DNA of 64,000 nucleotides from Cupriavidus sp. U2 (GTDB lineage Bacteria; Pseudomonadota; Gammaproteobacteria; Burkholderiales; Burkholderiaceae). The notes under the pieces are model-generated. The model was not told where the DNA came from, did no database searches, and was given only the letters and a program-made list of their open reading frames with translations. The position numbers were made by a program, and so were the translations under genes. Shown one piece after another: positions 1 to 7,314 of the stretch. Numbering within the stretch: the stretch's first letter is position 1; each line of letters starts with the position of its first letter. The stretch covers positions 1 to 64,000 of the forward strand of contig NZ_RCOG02000004.1 of assembly GCF_009663685.2 (NCBI RefSeq), in the 5' to 3' direction.

Positions 1-239
1 AGGCCTTCGCACACCACGCGCAGCACTTCCTCCAGCGGCGCTTCGCGCCACAGCGCCAGCGCCATCACGTAATACACCACTGCCGGCGCGGGCAGCAGCC
101 GCTCCCGCTGGCTGGCCTTGCCGGTCTCGGCCAACACTTCTTCGATCAACGTCCGTGGACACACGCTGGCCAGCACCCCGGCGCTGATCAAATGCGCAAC
201 GTCAACTCTCGACGGCAGCGTCTTGCGTGTTCTGGCCAT
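1..239 (-). CDS. IS4-family transposase, N-terminal part (cut by window edge)
   Basis: Reading leftward from the ATG at 237-239, about 79 codons are visible and the frame is still open at base 1. The start MARTRKTLPSRVDVAHLISA, then a segment with LPAPAVVYYVMALALWREAP, resembles the N-terminal domain of IS4-type transposases (Nterm_IS4). The DDE catalytic core would lie outside the window. About 70 bases upstream, around 285-320, there is an AT-rich stretch that could contain the element end, but I cannot fix the inverted repeat without the other end. It sits next to a normal chromosomal LysR gene, so it is probably a simple IS insertion. Confidence 0.75.
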   Translation of the reverse strand, partial: MARTRKTLPSRVDVAHLISAGVLASVCPRTLIEEVLAETGKASQRERLLPAPAVVYYVMALALWREAPLEEVLRVVCEG

Positions 240-389
240 CACCCTCATCCATTGAAGCTTCGATGGATGAGGATTATGGCTTTAAAAATACTATCTGAAC
301 AGTATTGTCCCTAGGGTAGCAGCCGCATCCCGACAGTCATCTGACAACCATGGGGGCGCGGGGGTTGTTGTGCGCGGCGCGGGGGCCTG

Positions 390-1307
390 CTACCAGCCGT
401 GATAATCGGCCGCCGTGTCGTACCCGCCAAAGTGGTCGGCCATGAAGTCGACAAAGGCGCGCACGCGGGCCGACAGCTTGTCGCGCGAGAGGTACACCGC
501 GTAGATATCGGCCGACGGCGCCGACCACTCGGGCAGCACCTGCCGCAGCCGCCCGGAGCGCAGCAGCGGCGCCACCTCCCATTCGGACCGCAGCACGATC
601 CCGTGCCCCTGGAGCGCCCAGTTCACGGCCACCTCGCCATCGTTGGTGGCCGCCGGCCCGCGCACCTTGACCGTCTCCTGACGGCCCGCCGCCTGCAGGT
701 GCCAGGTGCCGTACGCGGTTTCGCTTTCGCGGATGACGATGCAGCGGTGCTGCTGCAGGGCGCGCGGCGACGCGGGCTCGCCATGGCGCGCCAGGTAGGC
801 CGGCGCGGCGCACAGCAGCCGACTGTTCGGCGCCAGTTTGCGCGCATTGAGCCGGGCATCGGGCAGGTCGCCCACCAGGATGCCGACATCGAATCCTTCC
901 TCGGCCAGGTTCAGCGCGCGGTCGGTCAGCTGCAGCTGGACTTCGACATCGGGATACGCCTGCAGGAAATCTCCCACGGCCGGCGCAATATGCCGGCGGC
1001 CGAAGCCCAGCGTGGCATTCACCCGCAGCAGCCCGCGCGGCGCCACCCGGCTGCCGCCCAGCCCCTGTTCCAGTTCCTCCAGTTCGGCCAGGATGCGCGC
1101 GCCCTGGTCCAGGTAGGCCTCGCCCTCGGGCGTCACCGACAGGCGCCGGGTGGTGCGATTCAGCAGCCGCACGCCGAGGCGGGCCTCCAGCGCAGCTAGC
1201 CGCTTGCTGGCGGCCGAGGGCGTCAGGCCAAGCTGCTGCGCGGCGCCGGCCAGGCTGCCGCGCTTGACCAGCAGGATGAAGAAGGCGAGGTCCGAAAAGG
1301 TGTCCAT
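390..1307 (-). CDS. LysR-family transcriptional regulator
   Basis: A 305-aa protein of usual LysR length. The N-terminal winged helix-turn-helix (residues about 1-60) has the family pattern LAGAAQQLGLTPSAASKRLA followed by LEARLGVRLLNRTTRRLSVT. The rest is a periplasmic-binding-like effector domain. It is transcribed away from leuC with a 139-base shared spacer, the usual layout for a LysR protein controlling its divergent operon and itself. The start at 1307 (MDTFSDLAFFILLV) gives a complete HTH. The effector is unknown; a product or substrate of the leuCD-type hydratase is a reasonable guess from position only. Confidence 0.88.
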   Translation of the reverse strand: MDTFSDLAFFILLVKRGSLAGAAQQLGLTPSAASKRLAALEARLGVRLLNRTTRRLSVTPEGEAYLDQGARILAELEELEQGLGGSRVAPRGLLRVNATLGFGRRHIAPAVGDFLQAYPDVEVQLQLTDRALNLAEEGFDVGILVGDLPDARLNARKLAPNSRLLCAAPAYLARHGEPASPRALQQHRCIVIRESETAYGTWHLQAAGRQETVKVRGPAATNDGEVAVNWALQGHGIVLRSEWEVAPLLRSGRLRQVLPEWSAPSADIYAVYLSRDKLSARVRAFVDFMADHFGGYDTAADYHGW

Positions 1308-1371
1308 GGCGGGGATCGTGCTGGAAATCCATCCGCAAGACTGGTGAATTTATGGCACGAATGAAATGCGA

Positions 1372-1379
1372 TTCGCGAA
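1372..1379. promoter_or_regulatory. Possible LysR operator in the divergent spacer
   Basis: The 139-base spacer between the LysR gene and leuC contains the palindrome TTCGCGAA in an AT-richer context, just before a TTATAG that could be a -10 element towards leuC. LysR proteins usually bind T-N11-A palindromes in such spacers. Assignment is by position and symmetry only. Confidence 0.3.
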
Positions 1380-1446
1380 ATTATAGCGATGGATTCCGCG
1401 ATTAGACTGCCTGTCATTCCATCCCCACAACAGGCAGGCAAGCAAC

Positions 1447-2862
1447 ATGGCCGGACGCACGCTGTATCGCAAGCTCGTGGAGTCGCACACCGTGGTCACG
1501 CTGGACGCTGACAACGTGCTGCTCTACGCCGATCTGCACATCATGAACGAGTACACCAGCCCGCAGGCTTTCGCGGGGCTGGCGGAGCACGGCCGCAAGG
1601 TACTGGCGCCGGGCCAGCAGCTGGCCGTGGTCGACCACATCATCCCCACGCATGCGGAGTCGCCGCGCGTGATCCAGGACCCGGCGTCGGCGCTGCAGGC
1701 GCGCAACCTCAAGCGCAACTGCGATCTGCACGGCATTCCGCTGTTCGATACCAATGACCCGCTGCAGGGCATCGAGCACGTCATCACGCCCGAGCACGGC
1801 ATGATCCGCCCCGGCATGGTCGTGTTGTGCGGCGACAGCCATACCACCACGTATGGCGCCTTTGGCGCGCTCGGGTTTGGCATCGGCACGTCCGAAGTGG
1901 AGCACGTGCTGGCCACGCAGACGCTGGTCTACCGCCTGGCGCGCGACATGCGCATCCGCGTGGACGGCCTGCTGCCGCCCGGTACCACGTCGAAGGACCT
2001 GATCCTGCACATCATCTCGCGCATCAGCGCCCAGGGAGCGCGCGGCTACGTGGTGGAGTTCACGGGCAGCGCCATCCACGCCCTGTCGATGGAGGCGCGC
2101 ATGACCCTGTGCAACATGACGGTCGAGGCCGGCGCGCGTGGCGCGCTGATCGCGCCGGACGCCACCTCGGTGAGCTATGTGCTGGAGCGCGCCGCCGATA
2201 TCGACGGGGCCATGGCGCAGGCCGCGCGCACGGCCTGGGCGCAACTGGTATCCGATGCCGATGCCGGCTTCGACGCCGAACTGGTGTTCGATGCCTCGGT
2301 AGTGGAACCCTATGTGACCTGGGGCACGAGCCCGGACCAGGCCATCCCCGTCAGCGCCGCCGTGCCGCATCCGGCGGACGCCGCGGACGACATCGCACGG
2401 GCTTCGGCCGAGCGTGCGCTCGACTATATCGGCCTGGCGCCCGGCAGTCGGCTGCAGGGCCTGCCGGTGCAGCGCGTGTTCATCGGCTCGTGCACCAACG
2501 GGCGGATCGAAGACCTGCGCGCCGTGGCCGATGTGGTACGCGGGCACAAGGTGGCGGACGGCGTACGGGCGATGGTGGTGCCAGGGTCGGGTGCCGTGCG
2601 CGAGCAGGCCGAGGCCGAGGGCATTGCCGCGCTGCTGCGGGAAGCCGGTTTCGAATGGCGCAAGCCCGGCTGCTCGATGTGCCTGGCCATGAACGACGAC
2701 GTGCTGGCGCCGGGCGAACGCTGCGCATCCACCACCAACCGCAATTTCGAGGGCCGCCAGGGCCGGGCGGGCCGCACCCACCTGATGAGCCCGGCCATGG
2801 CCGCCGCGGCCGCCATCACGGGCTGCATCACCGACGTGCGCCAGCTTGGCCATTCCCGCTGA
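1447..2862 (+). CDS. leuC: 3-isopropylmalate dehydratase large subunit (LeuC-type)
   Basis: A 471-aa aconitase-superfamily protein that with the next gene would form the two-subunit hydro-lyase interconverting 2- and 3-isopropylmalate or a related acid. The iron-sulfur cluster ligands are visible: Cys349 in GSCTNGR and Cys409/Cys412 in GCSMC. Other hallmarks are the N-terminal HIMNEYTSPQAF region, GDSHTTTYGAFGALGFGIGT and STTNRNFEGRQG. The 13-base gap to leuD indicates one operon. There is no leuB or leuA here; instead the operon has a LysR regulator and a dehalogenase-like hydrolase. This may be a second leuCD pair used in catabolism (for example of citraconate or methylmalate) rather than leucine synthesis; that is inference. 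Confidence 0.9.
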   Translation: MAGRTLYRKLVESHTVVTLDADNVLLYADLHIMNEYTSPQAFAGLAEHGRKVLAPGQQLAVVDHIIPTHAESPRVIQDPASALQARNLKRNCDLHGIPLFDTNDPLQGIEHVITPEHGMIRPGMVVLCGDSHTTTYGAFGALGFGIGTSEVEHVLATQTLVYRLARDMRIRVDGLLPPGTTSKDLILHIISRISAQGARGYVVEFTGSAIHALSMEARMTLCNMTVEAGARGALIAPDATSVSYVLERAADIDGAMAQAARTAWAQLVSDADAGFDAELVFDASVVEPYVTWGTSPDQAIPVSAAVPHPADAADDIARASAERALDYIGLAPGSRLQGLPVQRVFIGSCTNGRIEDLRAVADVVRGHKVADGVRAMVVPGSGAVREQAEAEGIAALLREAGFEWRKPGCSMCLAMNDDVLAPGERCASTTNRNFEGRQGRAGRTHLMSPAMAAAAAITGCITDVRQLGHSR

Positions 2863-2875
2863 CCGGAGACCCACA

Positions 2876-3520
2876 ATGTCCGCATTCACCCTGATCGAAG
2901 GCACCGGCGCGCCGCTGCCGCTGCCGAACCTGGACACCGACCAGATCATGCCCAAGCAGTTCCTGCGGGGCATCGACAAGGCCGGGCTGGACCGTGGCCT
3001 GCTCTACGACATGCGCTTCGACGAGCATGGCGTGCCGCGCCCGGATTTCGTGCTGAACCAGCCGGCCTGGCGCAATACCGGCGTGCTGGTGGCCGGCCCC
3101 AACTTCGGCTGCGGTTCCAGCCGTGAGCACGCGGTCTGGGGGCTGCAGCAGTACGGCATCCGCGCGGTCATCGCGCCGAGCTTCGGCGAGATCTTCTACT
3201 CGAACGCCATGAACAACCGCCTGTTGCTGGTGATGCTGCCGCAGGCCCAGGTGGATGTGCTGATGCGCGCCGTGAGCGACCCGGCGGCACCGGCATCGAT
3301 CCGCATCGATCTGGACACGATGACCGTGGCCGCGGGCGACTTCACTGCACCGTTCACGCTGTCGGACCGGCACCTCGACATGTTCCGGCGCGGCCTGGAC
3401 ATCATTGGCATGTCGCTGACCCACGCCGACGCCATTGCGGCATTCGCAGGCCGCCACCATGCGGCCAGCCCTTGGCTTCGCGATGTGGCCCGCACTACCA
3501 TGGCGCGACTGGCGGGCTAA
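2876..3520 (+). CDS. leuD: 3-isopropylmalate dehydratase small subunit (LeuD-type)
   Basis: A 214-aa swivel-domain subunit, the normal LeuD length. Conserved blocks are NLDTDQIMPKQFL near the N-terminus and NFGCGSSREHAVWGL in the middle. I chose the ATG at 2876, which follows GGAG at 2864-2867 and does not overlap leuC. It is the partner of the preceding gene; substrate choice in these enzymes depends on this subunit. The next gene starts 12 bases after its stop, so all three are probably cotranscribed. Confidence 0.9.
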   Translation: MSAFTLIEGTGAPLPLPNLDTDQIMPKQFLRGIDKAGLDRGLLYDMRFDEHGVPRPDFVLNQPAWRNTGVLVAGPNFGCGSSREHAVWGLQQYGIRAVIAPSFGEIFYSNAMNNRLLLVMLPQAQVDVLMRAVSDPAAPASIRIDLDTMTVAAGDFTAPFTLSDRHLDMFRRGLDIIGMSLTHADAIAAFAGRHHAASPWLRDVARTTMARLAG

Positions 3521-3532
3521 GGAGACAGGACG

Positions 3533-4411
3533 ATGTTCGAAGGTTTCAAGACGCAACGGATCGACCAGGATGGCGTGCAGATCCACGCCGTGGTGGGCGG
3601 GGAGGGGCCGCCGCTGCTGCTGTTGCACGGGCACCCGCAGACGCACGTGATCTGGCACAAGGTGGCGGGCGAACTTGCGCGCCATTTCACGGTGGTAGCC
3701 ACCGACCTGCGCGGCTATGGCGACAGCGGCAAGCCAGCCGGGCTGCCGGACCACAGCAACTACAGCAAGCGCGTGATGGCGGCCGACCAGCTGGCCGTCA
3801 TGCGCCAGCTTGGCTTCGAGCGGTTCCGGGTGCTGGCGCACGACCGGGGCGCCCGCGTGGCGCACCGGCTGGCGGTCGATCATCCGCAGGCCGTGGAAAA
3901 GCTGGTCACGCTGGACATCGCGCCGACGCTGGCCATGTACAACCAGACCACCGAGGCCTTTGCGCGGGCCTACTACCACTGGTTCTTCCTGATCCGCCCG
4001 GCGCCGTTCCCCGAAACGCTGATCGAGGCCGATCCGGCGCTGTACCTGCGCCAGACCATGGGCGGCCGCAGTGCGGGCATGACGCCATTTACCGACGCCG
4101 CACTGGCCGAATATCTGCGCTGCCTGAAGCTGCCGGGCGCCGCGCATGGCCTGTGCGAGGACTATCGGGCCAGCGCGGGCATCGATCTGGAGCACGACCG
4201 CGCCGACATCGAGGCGGGCCGAAAGGTCGAATGCGACATGCTGGCGTTGTGGGGCGCCAACGGTGCCGTGGAACAGTGTTTTTCACCTTTGGAAGAATGG
4301 CGCAAGGTCGCACGCAAGGTGACGGGTCACGCCATGCCGTGCGGGCACTACATCGCCGAGGAAGCGCCGGAGCTGTTGCTGGCCGAAGTGTTGCCGTTCC
4401 TGCGCGACTGA
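3533..4411 (+). CDS. Haloacetate (fluoroacetate) dehalogenase-type alpha/beta hydrolase
   Basis: A 292-aa alpha/beta hydrolase. The nucleophile is Asp104 in HDRGARVAHR, not a serine, so dehalogenase or epoxide-hydrolase chemistry is indicated. The residues known to define fluoroacetate dehalogenase are all at matching positions: Asp104, Arg105 and Arg108 (carboxylate binding), Asp128, His149 and Trp150 in YYHWFF, Tyr211 in CEDYRA, and His272 in CGHYIAEEAP. By comparison with the characterised Burkholderia and Rhodopseudomonas enzymes it should cleave 2-haloacetates, perhaps including the C-F bond. It is the third gene of the leuCD operon. The link between dehalogenation and an isopropylmalate-type hydratase is unclear. 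Confidence 0.85.
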   Translation: MFEGFKTQRIDQDGVQIHAVVGGEGPPLLLLHGHPQTHVIWHKVAGELARHFTVVATDLRGYGDSGKPAGLPDHSNYSKRVMAADQLAVMRQLGFERFRVLAHDRGARVAHRLAVDHPQAVEKLVTLDIAPTLAMYNQTTEAFARAYYHWFFLIRPAPFPETLIEADPALYLRQTMGGRSAGMTPFTDAALAEYLRCLKLPGAAHGLCEDYRASAGIDLEHDRADIEAGRKVECDMLALWGANGAVEQCFSPLEEWRKVARKVTGHAMPCGHYIAEEAPELLLAEVLPFLRD

Positions 4412-4422
4412 CGATCGGCAAC

Positions 4423-4447
4423 TCTCTGATTTCTCAGAGATTTCTTT
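4423..4447 (+). terminator. Rho-independent terminator after the leuCD-dehalogenase operon
   Basis: A perfect 7-bp stem TCTCTGA / TCAGAGA with a 4-base loop is followed by TTTCTTT, starting 12 bases after the hydrolase stop codon. The following bases to about 4680 hold no gene that I can support. Confidence 0.7.
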
Positions 4448-4686
4448 GCGCGCCGCGGCCGCCCGGCTGCGTGCGCGGACCAGGACAGGCCTCATTCGCC
4501 GGCCTCTGCGCGACCCGCTGATGAGGTGCTCGCGGCACATCCGGCAGCGTTGCGATGCCGTATGCGTCGATACGCCTGTTTCACCTTCGGTCTGCACGGA
4601 TGGCCATGTGCTGGCATCATCGCGAGCTGGAGGATGTTTTTAGTGGAATTGCCGCGTTGCCCGCACATCGGCAGCCTGCTGGGCGA

Positions 4687-4716
4687 TTTACATGCATTCG
4701 TGAATGTATGTATAAT
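4687..4716 (+). promoter_or_regulatory. Promoter with an AcrR/TtgR-type palindromic operator
   Basis: A strong sigma-70 promoter is visible: TTTACA at 4687-4692, an 18-bp spacer and a perfect TATAAT at 4711-4716. The spacer and both elements are covered by a 24-bp palindrome at 4689-4712 with arms TACATGCATTC and GAATGTATGTA. From memory this differs at about two positions from the AcrR operator of the enterobacterial acrAB promoter, and TtgR-type operators are alike. No TetR/AcrR regulator or RND pump gene is nearby. The downstream genes are a 29-codon ORF and pagL. Confidence 0.7.
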
Positions 4717-4766
4717 CCGTCGCAAAAATTCCAGTTAAAACTTCTCCTCAGCTGTTAATTCCCACA

Positions 4767-4856
4767 ATGACGTACCGATTTATTGCAAGCTGCCTCGCCA
4801 TCTGGCTCGGGATCTGTGTTGCCGCGAGCTGGGTGGTGGAGCGGCTCTGGGCCTGA
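4767..4856 (+). CDS. Putative 29-aa single-span membrane peptide
   Basis: A short ORF, about 50 bases after the AcrR-type promoter, encodes a peptide with a hydrophobic segment FIASCLAIWLGICVAASWVV flanked by Arg residues at both ends. This fits one transmembrane helix. No clear Shine-Dalgarno sequence precedes the ATG. It is the first possible coding region of the transcript leading to pagL and could be a leader peptide or a small membrane protein; I do not recognise a family. Confidence 0.35.
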   Translation: MTYRFIASCLAIWLGICVAASWVVERLWA

Positions 4857-4967
4857 CCCGTCCCTGGCGCCAAGGTGCTTCGGCGGGGCCGGCAGTCGAT
4901 TTCGTCTAGTTGCCGAGTCACTCTCTTCGATGTCTTCACCATGAAGACAGCACAACAAGAACGCCGC

Positions 4968-5555
4968 ATGCATCTCGCCAAGTCACCCCGATCCCTGTTC
5001 GTCCTCCGTACCCTGGCCGTTGCCGCAGCCGTCGCTGGTGCCAGTTCGGCCGCCAGCGCCGAAGAGCTGGTGGGCTGGGCCCATCCGGCCGTGCACGTGG
5101 CCTATGGCCGCGATACCAGCCACGACGTCAACAAGTACGAGTTGGGCGTCAACTTCAACACGCCGATCCAGTACGGCAACCCGCAAGGCTGGCTGTTCAG
5201 GCTGCAGGCCGAGTTCAACGTGGCCGGCTGGGACGCGCGTGGGGGCACCAACCAGCAAAACCTGTTCGAATTTGGCATTTCGCCGATCCTGCGCGTCGAA
5301 AAGCGCGGTGGCTACTTCGTGCCGTTCGCCGAGGCCTCGGTGGGCGTGCGCGTGCTGACGCACACCGGTACGTCGGACGAGCATCGCATGGGCAGCGCGT
5401 TCCAGTTCTCCGACATGCTTGGCGTGGGCGTGGGCTTTGGCAAGAACGCCAATACCGAAGTCGGTTTCCGGTTCCAGCACATTTCCAATGCCGGCATCAA
5501 GGAACCGAACCCGGGCAGCAACTTCTACACCGGCTACGTGCGCTATCGCTTCTGA
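4968..5555 (+). CDS. pagL: Lipid A 3-O-deacylase, PagL family
   Basis: An outer-membrane beta-barrel enzyme that removes the 3-O-acyl chain of lipid A. The signature of the family is near the C-terminus: FRFQHISNAGIKEPNPGSNF, holding the catalytic His and Ser, and the chain ends in an aromatic (YRF) typical of barrels. A signal peptide runs from MHLAKSPRSLFVLRTLA to a likely cut after SAASA. I used the ATG at 4968; ATG 4941 in the same frame would add nine residues and cannot be excluded. Mature length of about 165 aa fits PagL. Its promoter is probably the AcrR-like one at 4687-4716, which would tie envelope remodelling to a TetR-type regulator (inference). Confidence 0.85.
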   Translation: MHLAKSPRSLFVLRTLAVAAAVAGASSAASAEELVGWAHPAVHVAYGRDTSHDVNKYELGVNFNTPIQYGNPQGWLFRLQAEFNVAGWDARGGTNQQNLFEFGISPILRVEKRGGYFVPFAEASVGVRVLTHTGTSDEHRMGSAFQFSDMLGVGVGFGKNANTEVGFRFQHISNAGIKEPNPGSNFYTGYVRYRF

Positions 5556-5564
5556 TTGCCTGCG

Positions 5565-7010
5565 TCAGGCGGCCCGGGTGCGGGCCCGGCCGCCGCGCAG
5601 CGCGTCGAAAAACGCCCACAGCTGGGGCGCATCGCCAGTGGCCACGTTGAAGCGGATCCACGGCGAATCGGTTTCATCGGGTTCGAAGTACGAACCGGGC
5701 GCCAGCCAGATGCCGTGCTCCAGCGCCAGCGTTGCCAGCTGGTTGCCAGTCAGTGCCGGCGCGCCATCTTCGTGCGCCAGGCGGGCCCAGGCGAACATGC
5801 CGCCGTCGGGCCGCAGCATGATCTCCAGACCATGCGCTTCCATCCTTTCCCCCACGCGATCCTGTTGCGCGCGCAGCCGTTCGGCCAGTGCGGCCACGTG
5901 CCGGCCGTAGTGGCCGCTGGTCAGCACCGAATACACGAGCCGTTCGGTGACTTCCGATGAAGTCAGGCCCACCGCCATCTTGGTCTGCGCAAACGCCTTG
6001 GCCAGGTCCGGACTGGCCGCCAGGTAGCCCACCCGCAGCGACGGCGTGATCGTCTTCGAAAACCCGTTGACGTAGATCACCTGCGACAGGCCATCCATGG
6101 CCGCCAGCATCGGCGACCCGGCCGGCGCCAGTTCGCGATAGATATCGTCTTCCACCACCAGCAGCCGGTGCTGCTCTGCCAGTTGCAGCACCCGGAACGC
6201 GTTCATGCTGGTCAGGCTGGCGCCGGTCGGATTCTGCAGCACCGTGTTGACGAACAGGGCGCGCGGCGCGTGCTGGCGGATGGCGTCTTCGAGCGCATCG
6301 GTGTCCAGGCCGGCCTCGGTACGATTGACGCCGACGGCGCGCAGGCCGGCCAGCCGCAAGATCTGCAACAGATTGCAATAGCACGGCGATTCCACGAGCA
6401 CCGTGTCGCCGGGCCGTAGCAGGGTGCGCACCACCAGGTCCAGCGCCTGCGTGGCGCCCTGCGTCAGCACCACCTGTTGTGCCTGCACGGGCATGCCGTA
6501 CTGGCTCAGATGCGTGGCGATGTGTTCGCGCAAGGCGCCGAAGCCGTACGGGTGGCCGTATCCGGACACCTGCGCGGCCGGCACGCGCGCCGCGCTGCGC
6601 ATGGCCTGGTGCAGGCCTTCTTCGTTGAGCCAGTCGCCGGGCAGCCAGCCGGCGCCGGCCTTGATCGGCACGGAATGGTCGGCGAAGACATCGGACAGCA
6701 GCCAGGCGGCGTTGAGCGCCGGGGCCTCCCACTGCGACGTGCGCGCCTGGCCGGCCGGCGTATGCCGATGCGCCACGGTGTAGCCCGAGCCAGGCCGCGC
6801 GGTCAGGTAGCCCAGCGCGGTCAGGCGGCCATAGGCCTCGGCCACCGTGAAGGTGCTGACGTTGTGCTGCTGCGCGAAGCGCCGCACCGATGGCAGCAGG
6901 GCGCCGGCACGCAGGGCGCGCTGGTCCACCAGCCCGGCAATGCCGGCCACGATCTGTTCGGTCAGGGTTTCACCGCCACGGCGGCTTCGTGCGAGGTTCA
7001 GGTTCAGCAT
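5565..7010 (-). CDS. MocR-type regulator (GntR HTH + aminotransferase domain)
   Basis: A 481-aa fusion of a GntR winged HTH (residues about 5-75, with TLTEQIVAGIAGLVDQ and LLPSVRRFAQQHNVS) to a fold-type I aminotransferase-like domain carrying the PLP lysine motif YVNGFSKTITPSLRVGYLA. Such proteins sense an amino acid through PLP and usually activate a divergent gene. The divergent genes are an omega-amino acid transaminase and mmsA, so beta-alanine is the likely inducer; I recall a Cupriavidus system of this layout named oapR/oapTD. I chose the ATG at 7010 because the longer in-frame extension is Cys/Pro-rich and lies over the operator region. Confidence 0.87.
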   Translation of the reverse strand: MLNLNLARSRRGGETLTEQIVAGIAGLVDQRALRAGALLPSVRRFAQQHNVSTFTVAEAYGRLTALGYLTARPGSGYTVAHRHTPAGQARTSQWEAPALNAAWLLSDVFADHSVPIKAGAGWLPGDWLNEEGLHQAMRSAARVPAAQVSGYGHPYGFGALREHIATHLSQYGMPVQAQQVVLTQGATQALDLVVRTLLRPGDTVLVESPCYCNLLQILRLAGLRAVGVNRTEAGLDTDALEDAIRQHAPRALFVNTVLQNPTGASLTSMNAFRVLQLAEQHRLLVVEDDIYRELAPAGSPMLAAMDGLSQVIYVNGFSKTITPSLRVGYLAASPDLAKAFAQTKMAVGLTSSEVTERLVYSVLTSGHYGRHVAALAERLRAQQDRVGERMEAHGLEIMLRPDGGMFAWARLAHEDGAPALTGNQLATLALEHGIWLAPGSYFEPDETDSPWIRFNVATGDAPQLWAFFDALRGGRARTRAA

Positions 7011-7031
7011 GGGACGGCTGCAAGGTGCGAA

Positions 7032-7227
7032 ACCTGTACAGTGTACTGGCTCGCAGGCAGGATGCCCGAATTGGTGCGCTGCAACGGGCGGGCCTTGTGC
7101 CTGATTGGTTTCAGGGCTGTCACAGCGTACGGCCCGCAGTGCGGCCGTGCCGCGCGCGGCGTGCATGCCTGTACGGTTGCCGATGACTAAACTGTACGGT
7201 AAGGCGGCGATCTCGTGACCGTATATT
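7032..7227. promoter_or_regulatory. Divergent operator region with CTGTAC repeats
   Basis: The spacer between the MocR regulator and the transaminase has a CTGTACAGTGTACTGG block at 7034-7049 near the regulator start, and two direct copies of CTGTACGGT at 7169-7177 and 7192-7200, 23 bases apart, just upstream of a TATATT at 7222-7227 that can serve as -10 for the transaminase operon. MocR regulators commonly bind direct repeats about two helical turns apart, upstream of or over the -35 region. Confidence 0.55.
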
Positions 7228-7314
7228 CTTTACGCCGAACCCCGCCGGTAGAGTTGCCGGAAACCTCGGCGCCGCATTTCGCGCGCCACCCTGCATACCG
7301 CACCAGGAGAACCT

